Assembly: GCF_003096095.1 (NCBI RefSeq)
Contig: NZ_CP015453.1
Span: 930,001-994,000, forward strand
From: Dietzia psychralcaliphila
GTDB taxonomy: Bacteria > Actinomycetota > Actinomycetes > Mycobacteriales > Mycobacteriaceae
Reading direction: 5' to 3'
Length of the DNA: 64,000 bases
The notes under the pieces are model-generated. The model searched no databases. It saw nothing but the letters and a program-made list of their open reading frames with translations, and had not been told where the DNA came from. The position numbers and the translations under genes are program-made. Below, piece by piece: positions 39,801 through 47,350 of this stretch (position 1 is the stretch's first letter; the number at the start of each line of letters is the position of its first letter).

Positions 39801-40174
39801 GGATCAGCCCCGAGGAGTACCCGACGGTTCACGCGCGACCCTGGCTCGACTCCCGGGGGGTGTGCACCACCGCCGGGCTCGCCCACGTCCCCGACGGCAG
39901 CCGGGTCGAGGTCGCCGGTGCGGTCACCCACAGGCAGCGGCCCGCCACCGCCGAGGGTGTGACCTTCCTCAGCCTCGAGGACGAGACGGGCATGACCAAC
40001 ATCGTGTGCTCGGTGGGACTGTGGGCGCGCTACCGCCCGATCGTCTCCTCGGCCCCGGCGCTCATCGTCCGCGGCACCGTGGAGAACCGCTCGGGCGCGG
40101 TGAGCGTGGTGGCGGACAAGATCGAACGCCTCCACCTGGGCATGGCGATCGGCCGTAGCCGGGACTTCCGGTGA
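36851..40174 (+). CDS. dnaE2: Error-prone DNA polymerase III alpha subunit DnaE2
   Basis: C-family polymerase for SOS translesion synthesis with ImuA' and ImuB. The 1,107-residue protein has an N-terminal PHP domain (about 60-250, ELHAHSAFSFLDGAS). The palm carries PDIDVDIESGRREEAI near residues 450-465, then KFDMLGLGML and the helix-hairpin regions. A C-terminal OB domain contains VTFLSLEDETGMTNIV. The GTG start gives a 58-residue Pro/Arg-rich leader; internal starts near 37026 are possible. No LexA box is visible directly upstream. The stop codon begins an 18-base tandem array. Confidence 0.94.
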   Translation: MNWYHGPRTWTELERVLSGRPNPRGPQNPHPGDGSDAPAWSRRRGEYTPPQRPRTQGRVPYAELHAHSAFSFLDGASSPEAMAEAAAELGLTALAITDHDGLYGVVRFAEAASELGLATVFGAELSLPGGEHLLVLARGGEGYRRLSRAIARAHLRGGAKGEPRYEIAELAEAAGGHWYVLTGCRRGRVRRALERGGAGASDFDTAAAGTALTELVELFGRDRVIVELTCHGVPEDTERCDALATLAAAAGLPVVATTAAHCAGPEDARLASVMAALGARNALEAHAAHLPAAGGAYLRSGEEMAELFDRWPDAVTGAAGLGRECAFDLRLIAPELPPFDVPEGHTEDTRLAELTYAGAARRYGKRGAAPEAYAQIDRELGVIAELGFPGYFLVVHDIVEFCRREGILCQGRGSAANSAVCYSLGITNVDPVGAHLLFERFLSPERDGPPDIDVDIESGRREEAIQYVYSRYGRDHAAQVANVITYRGRSAVRDVARALGYSTGQQDAWSKSVDRWSGLKNHDREVTEHTVPADVLALARRLVGLPRHLGIHSGGMVICDRPVADVVPVEWARMPGRTVLQWDKDDCAAVGLVKFDMLGLGMLTALHHAIDLAAEHKDLEVDLARLDLADPEVYEMLCRGDSVGVFQVESRAQMATLPRLRPRTFYDLVVEVALIRPGPIQGGSVHPYIRRRNGREEVVFDHPALEAALGRTLGIPLFQEQLMQIATEIAGFTGAEADQLRRAMGAKRSPERMARLRERFFAGMRELHGIGTGAPGTPVTGPEVGERIWEKMCAFANYGFPESHSQSFAAIVYYSAWFKCHHPAIFCAALLRSQPMGFYSPQSLVADARRHGVTVHRPCVNRSIGGATCENRGTEVRLGLESVRAIGTDLATAIADERDTHGPYLSAADLAGRTGLTVRQMEALATAGALDALGVGGRRAALWSAATAARQRPGMLPGLSQVDAPALPGMSVLELTSADLAATGISPEEYPTVHARPWLDSRGVCTTAGLAHVPDGSRVEVAGAVTHRQRPATAEGVTFLSLEDETGMTNIVCSVGLWARYRPIVSSAPALIVRGTVENRSGAVSVVADKIERLHLGMAIGRSRDFR

Positions 40175-40270
40175 TCGGTCACTCAGCCACGATCGATCAC
40201 TCAGCCACGATCGATCACTCCGCCACGATCGGTCACTCCGCCACGATCGATTACTCCCCAACGATCGATG
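40173..40270 (+). repeat. 18-bp tandem array starting at the dnaE2 stop codon
   Basis: Five units (40173, 40191, 40209, 40227, 40245) of the type GATCGATCACTCAGCCAC and a partial sixth. The first begins on the second base of the dnaE2 TGA. Units differ by one to four bases. Nothing else is seen between here and 40344. Confidence 0.95.
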
Positions 40271-40343
40271 CTGTGCAACGAACGGCAGCTCCGAAGCGAT
40301 TGGTCCCCAGGTGGTCGCTCCCCGCCACCGGCCGATTCCGGGT

Positions 40344-41453
40344 TCAGACGTAGCGGAAGTCCTCCCCGCGCGCCCAGCGCACCAACCGGTCGGCGGTGTC
40401 CCGGCGCGACGGCGGGTGATAGCCGAACACCTGGACGGCCTCGAAGGCGTAGGCGAGTTCCGGGTCCTGCATGTAGGCGAATCCCCCGACGGCCTCGCGG
40501 ACCATGGACTGCACCCTGACCAGGGCGTCGCGCATCGACCACCGGACCAGCGCGAGTCGTGCCGAGACATCGCCACCGCGGGCCCCCTCGTCGAACTCTC
40601 GAGCCACGGCGTGCAGTGCGGTCCGCATGGTCTCGACCTCGGCGAGCGCAGAGGCGAACAGCTTCGGATCGAGTCGGTCACGCTCGGTGAGCCGCTCGAC
40701 CATTCGCGTGGCCACCCCGAGATAGCAGGCGCTGATCAGCAAACCGAACCACAGATAGCCGGTCATCTCGTGGACGTCGTCGGGATCGTTCTCGGAGGTG
40801 AGGAAGACCATGTCAGCCCCGACCCGGACGTCGTCGAGGACCAGCGCGTCGCTCTCCGCCGCCGCGAGGACGGGGCTCTTCCAGAACTCCTCCCGGCTCA
40901 GCCCCTCGGCCCCGTCGAAGACCAGGACGACGGCCCGTTCGGAACCGTCCACGAGGGCACTCGCCACCAGCAGGCTCATGGATCTCGACAGACTGCAGGG
41001 AGCCTTGCGACCCGAGAGCAGGTAGTCGTCACCGTCCCGGCGGGCGGTCATGGTCGGACGGAACACAGACCCCCCGGGGGAACCCTCGGAGAAACCGGAG
41101 GCCATCACGGTCCCACCCTCGACCAGTGCCCTGATGAGATCGCGCTCGTCCTGCGAGGCATCCTCGGCGGCCTCGAAGAGGGTCGCGCACGACAGGTGGT
41201 GCATCGTGGTCGCGGCCGCGAGCGAGGGGGCGACCGCGCCGATGGCGGTCTGGAACCGCACCGCGTCAACCGCGCTCGCGCCCGCACCGCCCAGTGAGGT
41301 GGGGACGATGAGACTGGTCCCGCCGGTGGCCGACCAGTCGGCCACGGCGGTGCTCCCGGCGCCCTCATTGGCGAGGAGGCCGTGGTCGTACAGGCGCTCA
41401 CGCAGCCCTGGGGCGTAGGAATCGAGGGTCTGGTTCTCCGAGGTGAGGAGCAT
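40344..41453 (-). CDS. Acyl-CoA dehydrogenase-like flavoprotein
   Basis: A 369-residue acyl-CoA dehydrogenase family member. The N-terminal helical domain contains LGGAGASAVDAVRFQ and the middle beta domain starts around MASGFSEGSPGG and includes SGRKAPCSLSRSM. The C-terminal helical bundle includes VREAVGGFAYM. The usual C-terminal IYEGT segment and an obvious catalytic Glu are not visible, so it may be a divergent desaturase or the non-catalytic half of a heteromer. ATG 41453 follows GAAAGGA. It is last in a three-gene operon with the alpha-oxoamine synthase and reductase; substrate is probably a fatty-acyl chain. Confidence 0.82.
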   Translation of the reverse strand: MLLTSENQTLDSYAPGLRERLYDHGLLANEGAGSTAVADWSATGGTSLIVPTSLGGAGASAVDAVRFQTAIGAVAPSLAAATTMHHLSCATLFEAAEDASQDERDLIRALVEGGTVMASGFSEGSPGGSVFRPTMTARRDGDDYLLSGRKAPCSLSRSMSLLVASALVDGSERAVVLVFDGAEGLSREEFWKSPVLAAAESDALVLDDVRVGADMVFLTSENDPDDVHEMTGYLWFGLLISACYLGVATRMVERLTERDRLDPKLFASALAEVETMRTALHAVAREFDEGARGGDVSARLALVRWSMRDALVRVQSMVREAVGGFAYMQDPELAYAFEAVQVFGYHPPSRRDTADRLVRWARGEDFRYV

Positions 41454-41500
41454 GGGGTCCTTTCGGTACGTGTTCGGGTGGCGACGGACTCGGGTCGGGA

Positions 41501-42415
41501 TCAGCCTGCGAGCATGAGGCGCGCGGCCTCGGTGCAGTCGTACCGCGGCTGCCACCCGGTGGCGTCCCGGAGTCGTCGTGAGGTGGTGACCGGCTCTCCG
41601 CAGGTCACCCAGTGTGAGGAATAGGGCAGCAGTCGCAGCCGGAAACCGACGTCGGCCAGACGTCGGGCGGCGCGCAGTGGCACAGGAATGCACACCGAGT
41701 GGTTCAGTCGGCACAGCTCGGAGACGGTGAGCGCGCCCTCCGGGCCGAGGTTGAACTCCCCGTCGACGCCGGCGAGGACCACCCGCAGGTAGGCGTCGAC
41801 GAGGTCGTCCTGGTGGAGGAACTGGAAATAGGACCGCCCGGGGCTCGGGTGCAGGACGACGCGCGAACGCATGGTCTCCAGTCCGGAGTTGGACATGTCC
41901 GGCCCCACCACGTAGGTGGGCCGCAGGACCGCCATCGCCATGCGGCCGTCGGAACCCCGCCGCCACCGGCGCACGTCCTCCTCCACGAGCGCCTTGTGGT
42001 GGAAGTAGTAGTTCTCCTGGCTGGCACCGATCGGCGCCGTCTCGTCGATCACCTCGGGGCCGCCGCGGGGGCCGTAGGCGTTGATGCTCGACGTCATCAC
42101 GCACACCCGGGCGCCGGCGGAGTCGGCCGCCCACAGGACGCGTCGTGAGCCGTCGACGTTGACGACCCGCGCCGACTCCTTGTCGCGCGGCTCCTCGACC
42201 ATGAAGGCACAGTGGATCACCGCGTCGGCGCCCGCGAAGGCCTCGTCGAGGTCGTCGGTGGTGATATCGATGGTCCGTTGTTCGATCTTCGGGTCCTGGA
42301 CCCGCAGCGGCGACCGCGCCAGGGCCACCACGTGGTCGACCTCCTCACGCAGGATCAGACCGCGCAGGAGGGCCGTGCCGAAATCACCTGACGCCCCGGT
42401 CAGCACCACCCTCAT
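41501..42415 (-). CDS. NAD-dependent epimerase/dehydratase-family reductase
   Basis: A 304-residue extended SDR. The cofactor motif TGASGDFG is at the N-terminus (an altered TGxxGxxG), the active-site Ser region is MTSSINAYGP, and Tyr/Lys lie in YYFHHK near residues 134-139. The start overlaps the stop of the alpha-oxoamine synthase gene by ATGA, so the two products probably act in sequence. In bacterial sphingolipid synthesis a similar SDR (CerR of Caulobacter) reduces the 3-keto product of serine palmitoyltransferase. By analogy this protein may reduce the ketone; that is inference. Confidence 0.8.
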   Translation of the reverse strand: MRVVLTGASGDFGTALLRGLILREEVDHVVALARSPLRVQDPKIEQRTIDITTDDLDEAFAGADAVIHCAFMVEEPRDKESARVVNVDGSRRVLWAADSAGARVCVMTSSINAYGPRGGPEVIDETAPIGASQENYYFHHKALVEEDVRRWRRGSDGRMAMAVLRPTYVVGPDMSNSGLETMRSRVVLHPSPGRSYFQFLHQDDLVDAYLRVVLAGVDGEFNLGPEGALTVSELCRLNHSVCIPVPLRAARRLADVGFRLRLLPYSSHWVTCGEPVTTSRRLRDATGWQPRYDCTEAARLMLAG

Positions 42416-43644
42416 AGGGCGGAGAGCTCGCGGGTGACGGCGAGGACGTCGGCGATCGCCGTGGCCGCCTCGACCAGCTGCTCCTCCGTGTGATCCGCCG
42501 TGACGCACAGGCGCAGGATCGCACCGGCCGCCGGGACGGCCGGGTGGACCGCGACACCGGTGTAGACGCCCCGCTCGAGCAGCAGGTTCCACACGTGGAC
42601 CGCGCGGAGGTCGTCGCCCACGGGGACGGGCACGATGGGCGACCACTCGTCGCCGGTGAGGCCGGATGTGCACTCGATCCCCTTGGCCCCCAGCTCGGCT
42701 CGCAGCAGGATCGAGTTCCGGCGCACCGCCTCGGTGCGCGCCGCACCGTCGTCGGTACGCATGATCCGGATCGAGGCGAGGGAGGACGCGGTCGCGGCGG
42801 GGACCGAGGAGGTACTGAAGATCATCGGCCGCGCCGTCACCCTGAGCCCGGTGACGAGGTCGGAGCTGCCGGTGATGAACCCACCGCAGGACGCCGAGCA
42901 CTTGGAGAACGACGCCATGGTCACGTCCACGTCGTCCACCGTCCCGGTCTCCTCGACCCAGCCCCGCCGGGTCGGACCGAACAGGCCCATCGCGTGGGCC
43001 TCGTCGACCATGAGCGCGGCCCCGAACGATCGGGCGAGCTCCGCGACCCCGGACAGGGGCGCGAGGCTGCCCTCCATGGAGTAGAGGGAGTCGACGACGA
43101 CGAGGATCTGCTCCGGGGACCCGCGGCGGGCCGTGATCAGGGCCTCCTCGAGCGCGCCCAGGTCGTTGTGGCGGAACGGGTGCACTGAGGTCCGCGCCAT
43201 GCGGAGGCCGTCGCGGAGCGATGCGTGGGCGTACTCGTCGATGACGACCGCGTCCCGTTCACCGACGAGGGCGCCGAGGGTGCCGAGGTTGGTCTGGTAC
43301 CCGGTCGAGAAACACAGCGCGTCCTCGGTGCCGAACCAGTCCGCGATCTCCGCCTCCAGCTCCTCGTGCAGCGCCATCGTCCCGTTGAGCAGGCGGCTCC
43401 CGGTGCTCGCGGACCCGAATCGACGGACCGCCTCGGTGGTGGCCTCGATGACCTCGGGGTGACGGGCCAGACCGAGGTAGTTGTTGGAGCCGAGCATGAT
43501 CCGGTCCACACCCTCGACGTTGCTCGTGGCACCGGAGCTCGAGTTCATGGTCCGGTAGTAGGGGCTCTGACCGGCGTCCTGGAGGGACGAGAAGATCTGG
43601 ACCCGTTCGTCGGCGGCGAGGCGGTCGATGAGGGGATGGTTCAC
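42412..43644 (-). CDS. Alpha-oxoamine synthase (serine palmitoyltransferase / BioF / KBL family)
   Basis: PLP enzyme that condenses an acyl-CoA with an amino acid and loses CO2. The 410-residue protein shows the glycine-rich LGSNNYLGLARHP, GTEDALCFSTGYQTNLG, DEYAHASLRDG (stacking His), VVDSLYSMEG, VDEAHAMGLFG and the PLP lysine in ASFSKCSASCGGF. The FSK...GGF form is closer to serine palmitoyltransferases than to BioF or KBL, which usually have LGKA/GG. GTG 43644 follows AAGGA and gives family length. No biotin gene lies nearby; the neighbours are a reductase, an acyl-CoA dehydrogenase and an MMPL exporter. Substrate amino acid and acyl group are not known. Confidence 0.85.
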   Translation of the reverse strand: MNHPLIDRLAADERVQIFSSLQDAGQSPYYRTMNSSSGATSNVEGVDRIMLGSNNYLGLARHPEVIEATTEAVRRFGSASTGSRLLNGTMALHEELEAEIADWFGTEDALCFSTGYQTNLGTLGALVGERDAVVIDEYAHASLRDGLRMARTSVHPFRHNDLGALEEALITARRGSPEQILVVVDSLYSMEGSLAPLSGVAELARSFGAALMVDEAHAMGLFGPTRRGWVEETGTVDDVDVTMASFSKCSASCGGFITGSSDLVTGLRVTARPMIFSTSSVPAATASSLASIRIMRTDDGAARTEAVRRNSILLRAELGAKGIECTSGLTGDEWSPIVPVPVGDDLRAVHVWNLLLERGVYTGVAVHPAVPAAGAILRLCVTADHTEEQLVEAATAIADVLAVTRELSAL

Positions 43645-43801
43645 GAGAAGTCCTTCCGATGGGCTGTCCGGGTGGTTCGGCCCCTCTTCCGGGGCGGATG
43701 GGTCGGGCCAACGAATCCTCACCTGATCGCCCGATGGCACCGTCGCCCATCCGCCTCCGGATCCGGAACGAATGAAGGGGACGTCTGAGTGAGGGAGACC
43801 G
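43645..43801. promoter_or_regulatory. Divergent promoter region between the alpha-oxoamine synthase operon and the MMPL gene
   Basis: 157 bases between two divergent starts. A perfect 12-base palindrome TCCGGATCCGGA lies at 43756-43767, a possible operator. AGTGAGGGAGACCG before 43802 contains the MMPL ribosome binding site. No clear -10/-35 pair can be assigned by eye. Confidence 0.4.
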
Positions 43802-45925
43802 ATGAGTCATAGAGCCGACACCGGGACGCGGCGACCCGCTCGCCGCTGGCCGATGGTCCTGGTGAGAGGGTGGCCGCTCGTCGCGGCGCTGGTCCTCGCC
43901 GTGCTCGGGGCGCTCTCCGCCGGAGGCGTGCAGGAACAGTTGACACCCGGGGGGTTCCGGGCCGAATCCACGCCATCCGCCGTCGCCGAGCAGCGGCTCG
44001 ACGCGGAGGTCGGGGCGGGCACCCCCGACCTGCTCGTGGTGGTTTCGGGCCCGGAGCCCGCCGCCGTGGCCCGCGACGCCGATGCGGTGGCGTCCTTCCT
44101 CACCGGCGCCGGGGGAGTGGGCCGCGTGACCGTCTCACCCGCACCGGGAGACGGGCCCACGGTGGTGTCCGCGGTGTTGTCCGGCGACGACGCCGAGTCG
44201 AGACGCACCCTGGATGAGGTCCGCGAGGCCCTGCCCCCGCCCGGCGAGGGCGTCGAGAGGCAACTGACCGGCCGGGCCGAGGTGCTCCGTGAGGACGATC
44301 TGATCGCGCGGGACGATCTGGTCCGCGCCGAGCTCATCGCCGTCCCCGTGACCCTCGTCCTGCTCGTGCTGTTCTTCGGCTCCGTGGTGGCCGCCGCGGT
44401 CCCGGTGGCGATCGGGGTGCTCGCCATGCTCTCGACCTTCGTCGTCCTGTCCGGCCTGGTCCACCTGATCGATGTCTCCGTGTTCGCCCTCAACCTCGTG
44501 ATCGGTCTCGCGCTGGGTCTCTCGATCGACTACAGCCTCCTCGTGGTCACCCGGTACCGCGAGGAGTTGGCGGCCGGAGCGGACCCACCGGAGGCCGTCA
44601 ACCGAACGATGCGCCGATGTCGGAGGACCATCGTCGTCTCGGCGGCGACGGTAGGACTGTGTCTGGCCGCGCTCACGGCGGTCGACATGCCCTACCTGAG
44701 ATCCATGGCGATGACCGGTGTCGCCGTCGTCGCGCTGGTCGCCACCCTCACCCTGGTGGTCCTGCCCCCGGTCCTGCGGGTTCTCGGTCGGAGGATCGAC
44801 GCCTGGTCCGTGCGACGGGTCGATCCGACCCGACCCGGCCGCTCGGTCACCGCGATGCTGGGGGTGTCGCGCAGACACCCGGTGGCGGTGGCGCTGGGGG
44901 TGTCGGCGCTCCTGTTGATCCTGTTGACGCCCGCTTTCGGCCTCAGGTTGGGCACTCTCGACGACAGGGTCCTGCCGCCGGACGCCTCGTCCAGGGTGGC
45001 GGCCGAGCGACTGCGCGACGAACGCCCGGACCTCGGATCCGATCCCCTGGTGATCCTGGCGGACGGGGTCGACCCCGGAGCGTTGGCGGAGCGGGTATCG
45101 CGCATCGACGGCGTGACGGTGGCGCGGGGCCCGGACGACACCGTGTCCGACGGGCTCGCAGTGGGGCCCGGCGACCCCGGCCTGAGACGGGGCTCCGTGG
45201 CCGCGGTGGAGGTGGTGACGGCCCCGGGGTTGACGCAACCGCAGCAACAGGACCTCGCCGAGCGGGTCCGCGAGGAGGTGGCCCCGGCCCCGGTGGCGGG
45301 AACCTATTCCGACGATGTCGACACCCGCCAGGCAGTCACGGACCGGGCGGTCCCGGTGGCTCTCCTCGTGATGGCGGTGGTCCTGCCCCTGGTCTTCCTG
45401 CTGACCGGTGGTGTGCTGGTCACGCTCAAGACGCTGGTCATGGCGGCGCTCAGTCTCACCGCGACCTTCGGAGTGATGGTCCTCGTCTTCCAGGAGGGTT
45501 ATCTCGCCGACCTGGTGGGCGTGACGGCCACGGGGGTGGTGGACAGCTCCGCGCCCCTGCTCATGGCGTGCCTGGCCTTCGGACTGTCCATGGACTACCA
45601 GTTGTTCCTGCTCTCCCGTGTCCGGGAGGAATACGACCGGCACGGCGACACCACCCGGGCCGTGGTCGACGGGGTCGGACGCACCGCTCCCGTGGTGGGC
45701 GCCGCGGCGATACTCGTCGCCGTGGTGTTCCTCGCCATCGGCACGTCGGACATCAGCGTGGTCCGGATGCTCGGACTCGGCATGGCGCTGGCCGTGCTGG
45801 TGGACGCGTTCGTCATCAGGTTGTTGCTCGTGCCCAGTGCCATGCTCCTACTCGGGGAGGCCAACTGGTGGGCGCCGCGGCCGCTACGGGTCGTCTTTGA
45901 CCGACTGCGGATCCGGGAGAGCTGA
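43802..45925 (+). CDS. MMPL/RND-family transporter
   Basis: A 707-residue integral membrane exporter with the two-repeat RND layout. TM1 (about 18-38) is followed by a first extracytoplasmic domain (about 40-175) and helices TM2-6 (about 180-335). TM7 (about 358-380) is followed by a second extracytoplasmic domain and a final helix set (about 515-690). The proton-relay segments read LSIDYSLLVVTRY and LSMDYQLFLLSRV, where MMPL proteins have Asp-Tyr pairs. MMPL proteins of Mycobacteriales export lipids such as trehalose monomycolate and phthiocerol dimycocerosates. It is divergent from the alpha-oxoamine synthase operon, which suggests it exports that pathway's product (inference). Confidence 0.88.
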   Translation: MSHRADTGTRRPARRWPMVLVRGWPLVAALVLAVLGALSAGGVQEQLTPGGFRAESTPSAVAEQRLDAEVGAGTPDLLVVVSGPEPAAVARDADAVASFLTGAGGVGRVTVSPAPGDGPTVVSAVLSGDDAESRRTLDEVREALPPPGEGVERQLTGRAEVLREDDLIARDDLVRAELIAVPVTLVLLVLFFGSVVAAAVPVAIGVLAMLSTFVVLSGLVHLIDVSVFALNLVIGLALGLSIDYSLLVVTRYREELAAGADPPEAVNRTMRRCRRTIVVSAATVGLCLAALTAVDMPYLRSMAMTGVAVVALVATLTLVVLPPVLRVLGRRIDAWSVRRVDPTRPGRSVTAMLGVSRRHPVAVALGVSALLLILLTPAFGLRLGTLDDRVLPPDASSRVAAERLRDERPDLGSDPLVILADGVDPGALAERVSRIDGVTVARGPDDTVSDGLAVGPGDPGLRRGSVAAVEVVTAPGLTQPQQQDLAERVREEVAPAPVAGTYSDDVDTRQAVTDRAVPVALLVMAVVLPLVFLLTGGVLVTLKTLVMAALSLTATFGVMVLVFQEGYLADLVGVTATGVVDSSAPLLMACLAFGLSMDYQLFLLSRVREEYDRHGDTTRAVVDGVGRTAPVVGAAAILVAVVFLAIGTSDISVVRMLGLGMALAVLVDAFVIRLLLVPSAMLLLGEANWWAPRPLRVVFDRLRIRES

Positions 45926-45974
45926 TCGCGGGGGACCCCGTCCCATACACCCGCGCCCCAGCGACTGTTCGCCG

Positions 45975-45980
45975 TAGGTT
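45975..45980 (+). promoter_or_regulatory. -10 element for the leaderless FAD oxidase gene
   Basis: TAGGTT ends six bases before the ATG at 45987. Confidence 0.5.
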
Positions 45981-45986
45981 CGGGGC

Positions 45987-47345
45987 ATGATCCTGGACGA
46001 CCTCCGTGCCCGCCTCCACAGTGCCTCCGTGCTCACCGACACGGACGTACTGGAGGGATACCGCCAGGACTGGGCCAAGGCCCCTGATCCGGGGATGCCA
46101 CTGGCCGTGGTGCGGGCACGGTCGACCGAGGACGTGCAGGAGGTCATGCGCTGGGCGAGCGCGCACGGCGTGCCGGTGGTGCCGCGGGGAGCCGGTTCGG
46201 GACTGTCCGGGGGAGCGACGGCGGTAGAGGGCGGGATCGTGCTGTCCACCGAGCTCATGCGCGACATCGACGTCAACCCGGTCACCCGAACCGCCACCGT
46301 CCAGCCGGGTCTGCTCAACGTCGAGGTCAAGCAGGCCGTCGCCGAGCACGGGCTCTGGTATCCGCCGGATCCCTCGTCCTACGAGATCTGCTCCATCGGC
46401 GGCAACATCGCCACCAACGCCGGCGGTCTCTGCTGTGTGAAGTACGGAGTGACCACCGACTACGTGCTGGGGTTGACGGTGGTGTTGGCCGACGGCACCG
46501 CGGTACGCCTGGGCGGCGCGCGACTCAAGGACACCGCCGGATTGAGCCTGACCAAGCTCTTCGTGGGCAGCGAGGGCACGTTGGGGATCGTCACCGAGAT
46601 CATCGTGCGGCTCATCCCCGAACAACCGCCGCGCTCCACCGTGGTGGGGATCTTCCCCGACGTGGTGGCGTGTAGCGACGCCGTCCTGGCCATCACGCGC
46701 CGGATCCGCCCGGCGATGCTCGAGTTCATGGACAACGTCTCGATCCGGGCCGTGGAGGCGGACCTGAGGATGGGGCTGGACATCTCTGCCGGCGCGATGC
46801 TGCTGGCCCAGTCCGACTTGACCGGACCCGATCGCGCGGCCGAGACGGAGTTCATGGCGGAGGCGTTCCGTACCCACGGCGCCACCGAGGTGTTCGCCAC
46901 CGACGATCCCGACGAGGGGGAGCAGTTCACGGTCGCGCGTCGGGCCGCGTTCACCAGCCTCGGCAAGACCGGAACCCTGCTTCTGGAGGACGTCGGCGTA
47001 CCACTGCCGGCGCTGCCCGATCTGGTCGCCGGGATCGAGGAGATCTCTGCCCGACGCGACGTGCCGATCGCCCTGGTCGCCCACGCCGGCGACGGCAACA
47101 CTCACCCGATCATCGTGCTGGAGGACGACGACCCGGACCGCGCCCAGCGCGCCCAGTCGGCATTCGGCGAGGTGATGGAGCTGGCCATCGGCATGGGCGG
47201 GACGATCACCGGCGAACACGGCGTGGGACGACTCAAGGCGCCGTGGCTGCCCGCCCAGTTGGGTGAGGACGTGATGGAGTTGAATCGCCGCATCAAGACC
47301 GCGCTGGACCCACAGGGGATCCTCAACCCGGGGACGATGTTCTGA
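45987..47345 (+). CDS. FAD-linked oxidase, glycolate oxidase GlcD / D-lactate dehydrogenase-like
   Basis: A 452-residue flavoprotein of the VAO family. The FAD-binding PCMH domain includes VPRGAGSGLSGGATAV near residues 68-83 and SIGGNIATNAGG near 135-146. The C-terminal substrate cap has LVAHAGDGNTHP and GEHGVGRLKAPWL. This architecture oxidises 2-hydroxy acids such as glycolate or D-lactate. No GlcE/GlcF-like iron-sulfur partner gene is adjacent, so electron transfer is unclear. The start is leaderless. Its stop is five bases from that of the convergent mntR. Confidence 0.85.
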   Translation: MILDDLRARLHSASVLTDTDVLEGYRQDWAKAPDPGMPLAVVRARSTEDVQEVMRWASAHGVPVVPRGAGSGLSGGATAVEGGIVLSTELMRDIDVNPVTRTATVQPGLLNVEVKQAVAEHGLWYPPDPSSYEICSIGGNIATNAGGLCCVKYGVTTDYVLGLTVVLADGTAVRLGGARLKDTAGLSLTKLFVGSEGTLGIVTEIIVRLIPEQPPRSTVVGIFPDVVACSDAVLAITRRIRPAMLEFMDNVSIRAVEADLRMGLDISAGAMLLAQSDLTGPDRAAETEFMAEAFRTHGATEVFATDDPDEGEQFTVARRAAFTSLGKTGTLLLEDVGVPLPALPDLVAGIEEISARRDVPIALVAHAGDGNTHPIIVLEDDDPDRAQRAQSAFGEVMELAIGMGGTITGEHGVGRLKAPWLPAQLGEDVMELNRRIKTALDPQGILNPGTMF

Positions 47346-47350
47346 CGGAG

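Noticed and set aside
40173-40270. The 18-base array after dnaE2 as a CRISPR
   Set aside because: Units are directly adjacent with no unique spacers, too short, and there are no cas genes.
42412-43644. Alpha-oxoamine synthase as biotin-pathway BioF
   Set aside because: The PLP-lysine motif is FSK...GGF rather than the BioF-type LGKA/FG, and no bioA, bioB or bioD lies nearby. BioF is still possible but less likely.
43756-43767. Palindrome TCCGGATCCGGA as a proven operator
   Set aside because: A 12-base GC-rich palindrome can occur by chance in this composition, and no regulator gene lies next to it; kept only as a possible site.
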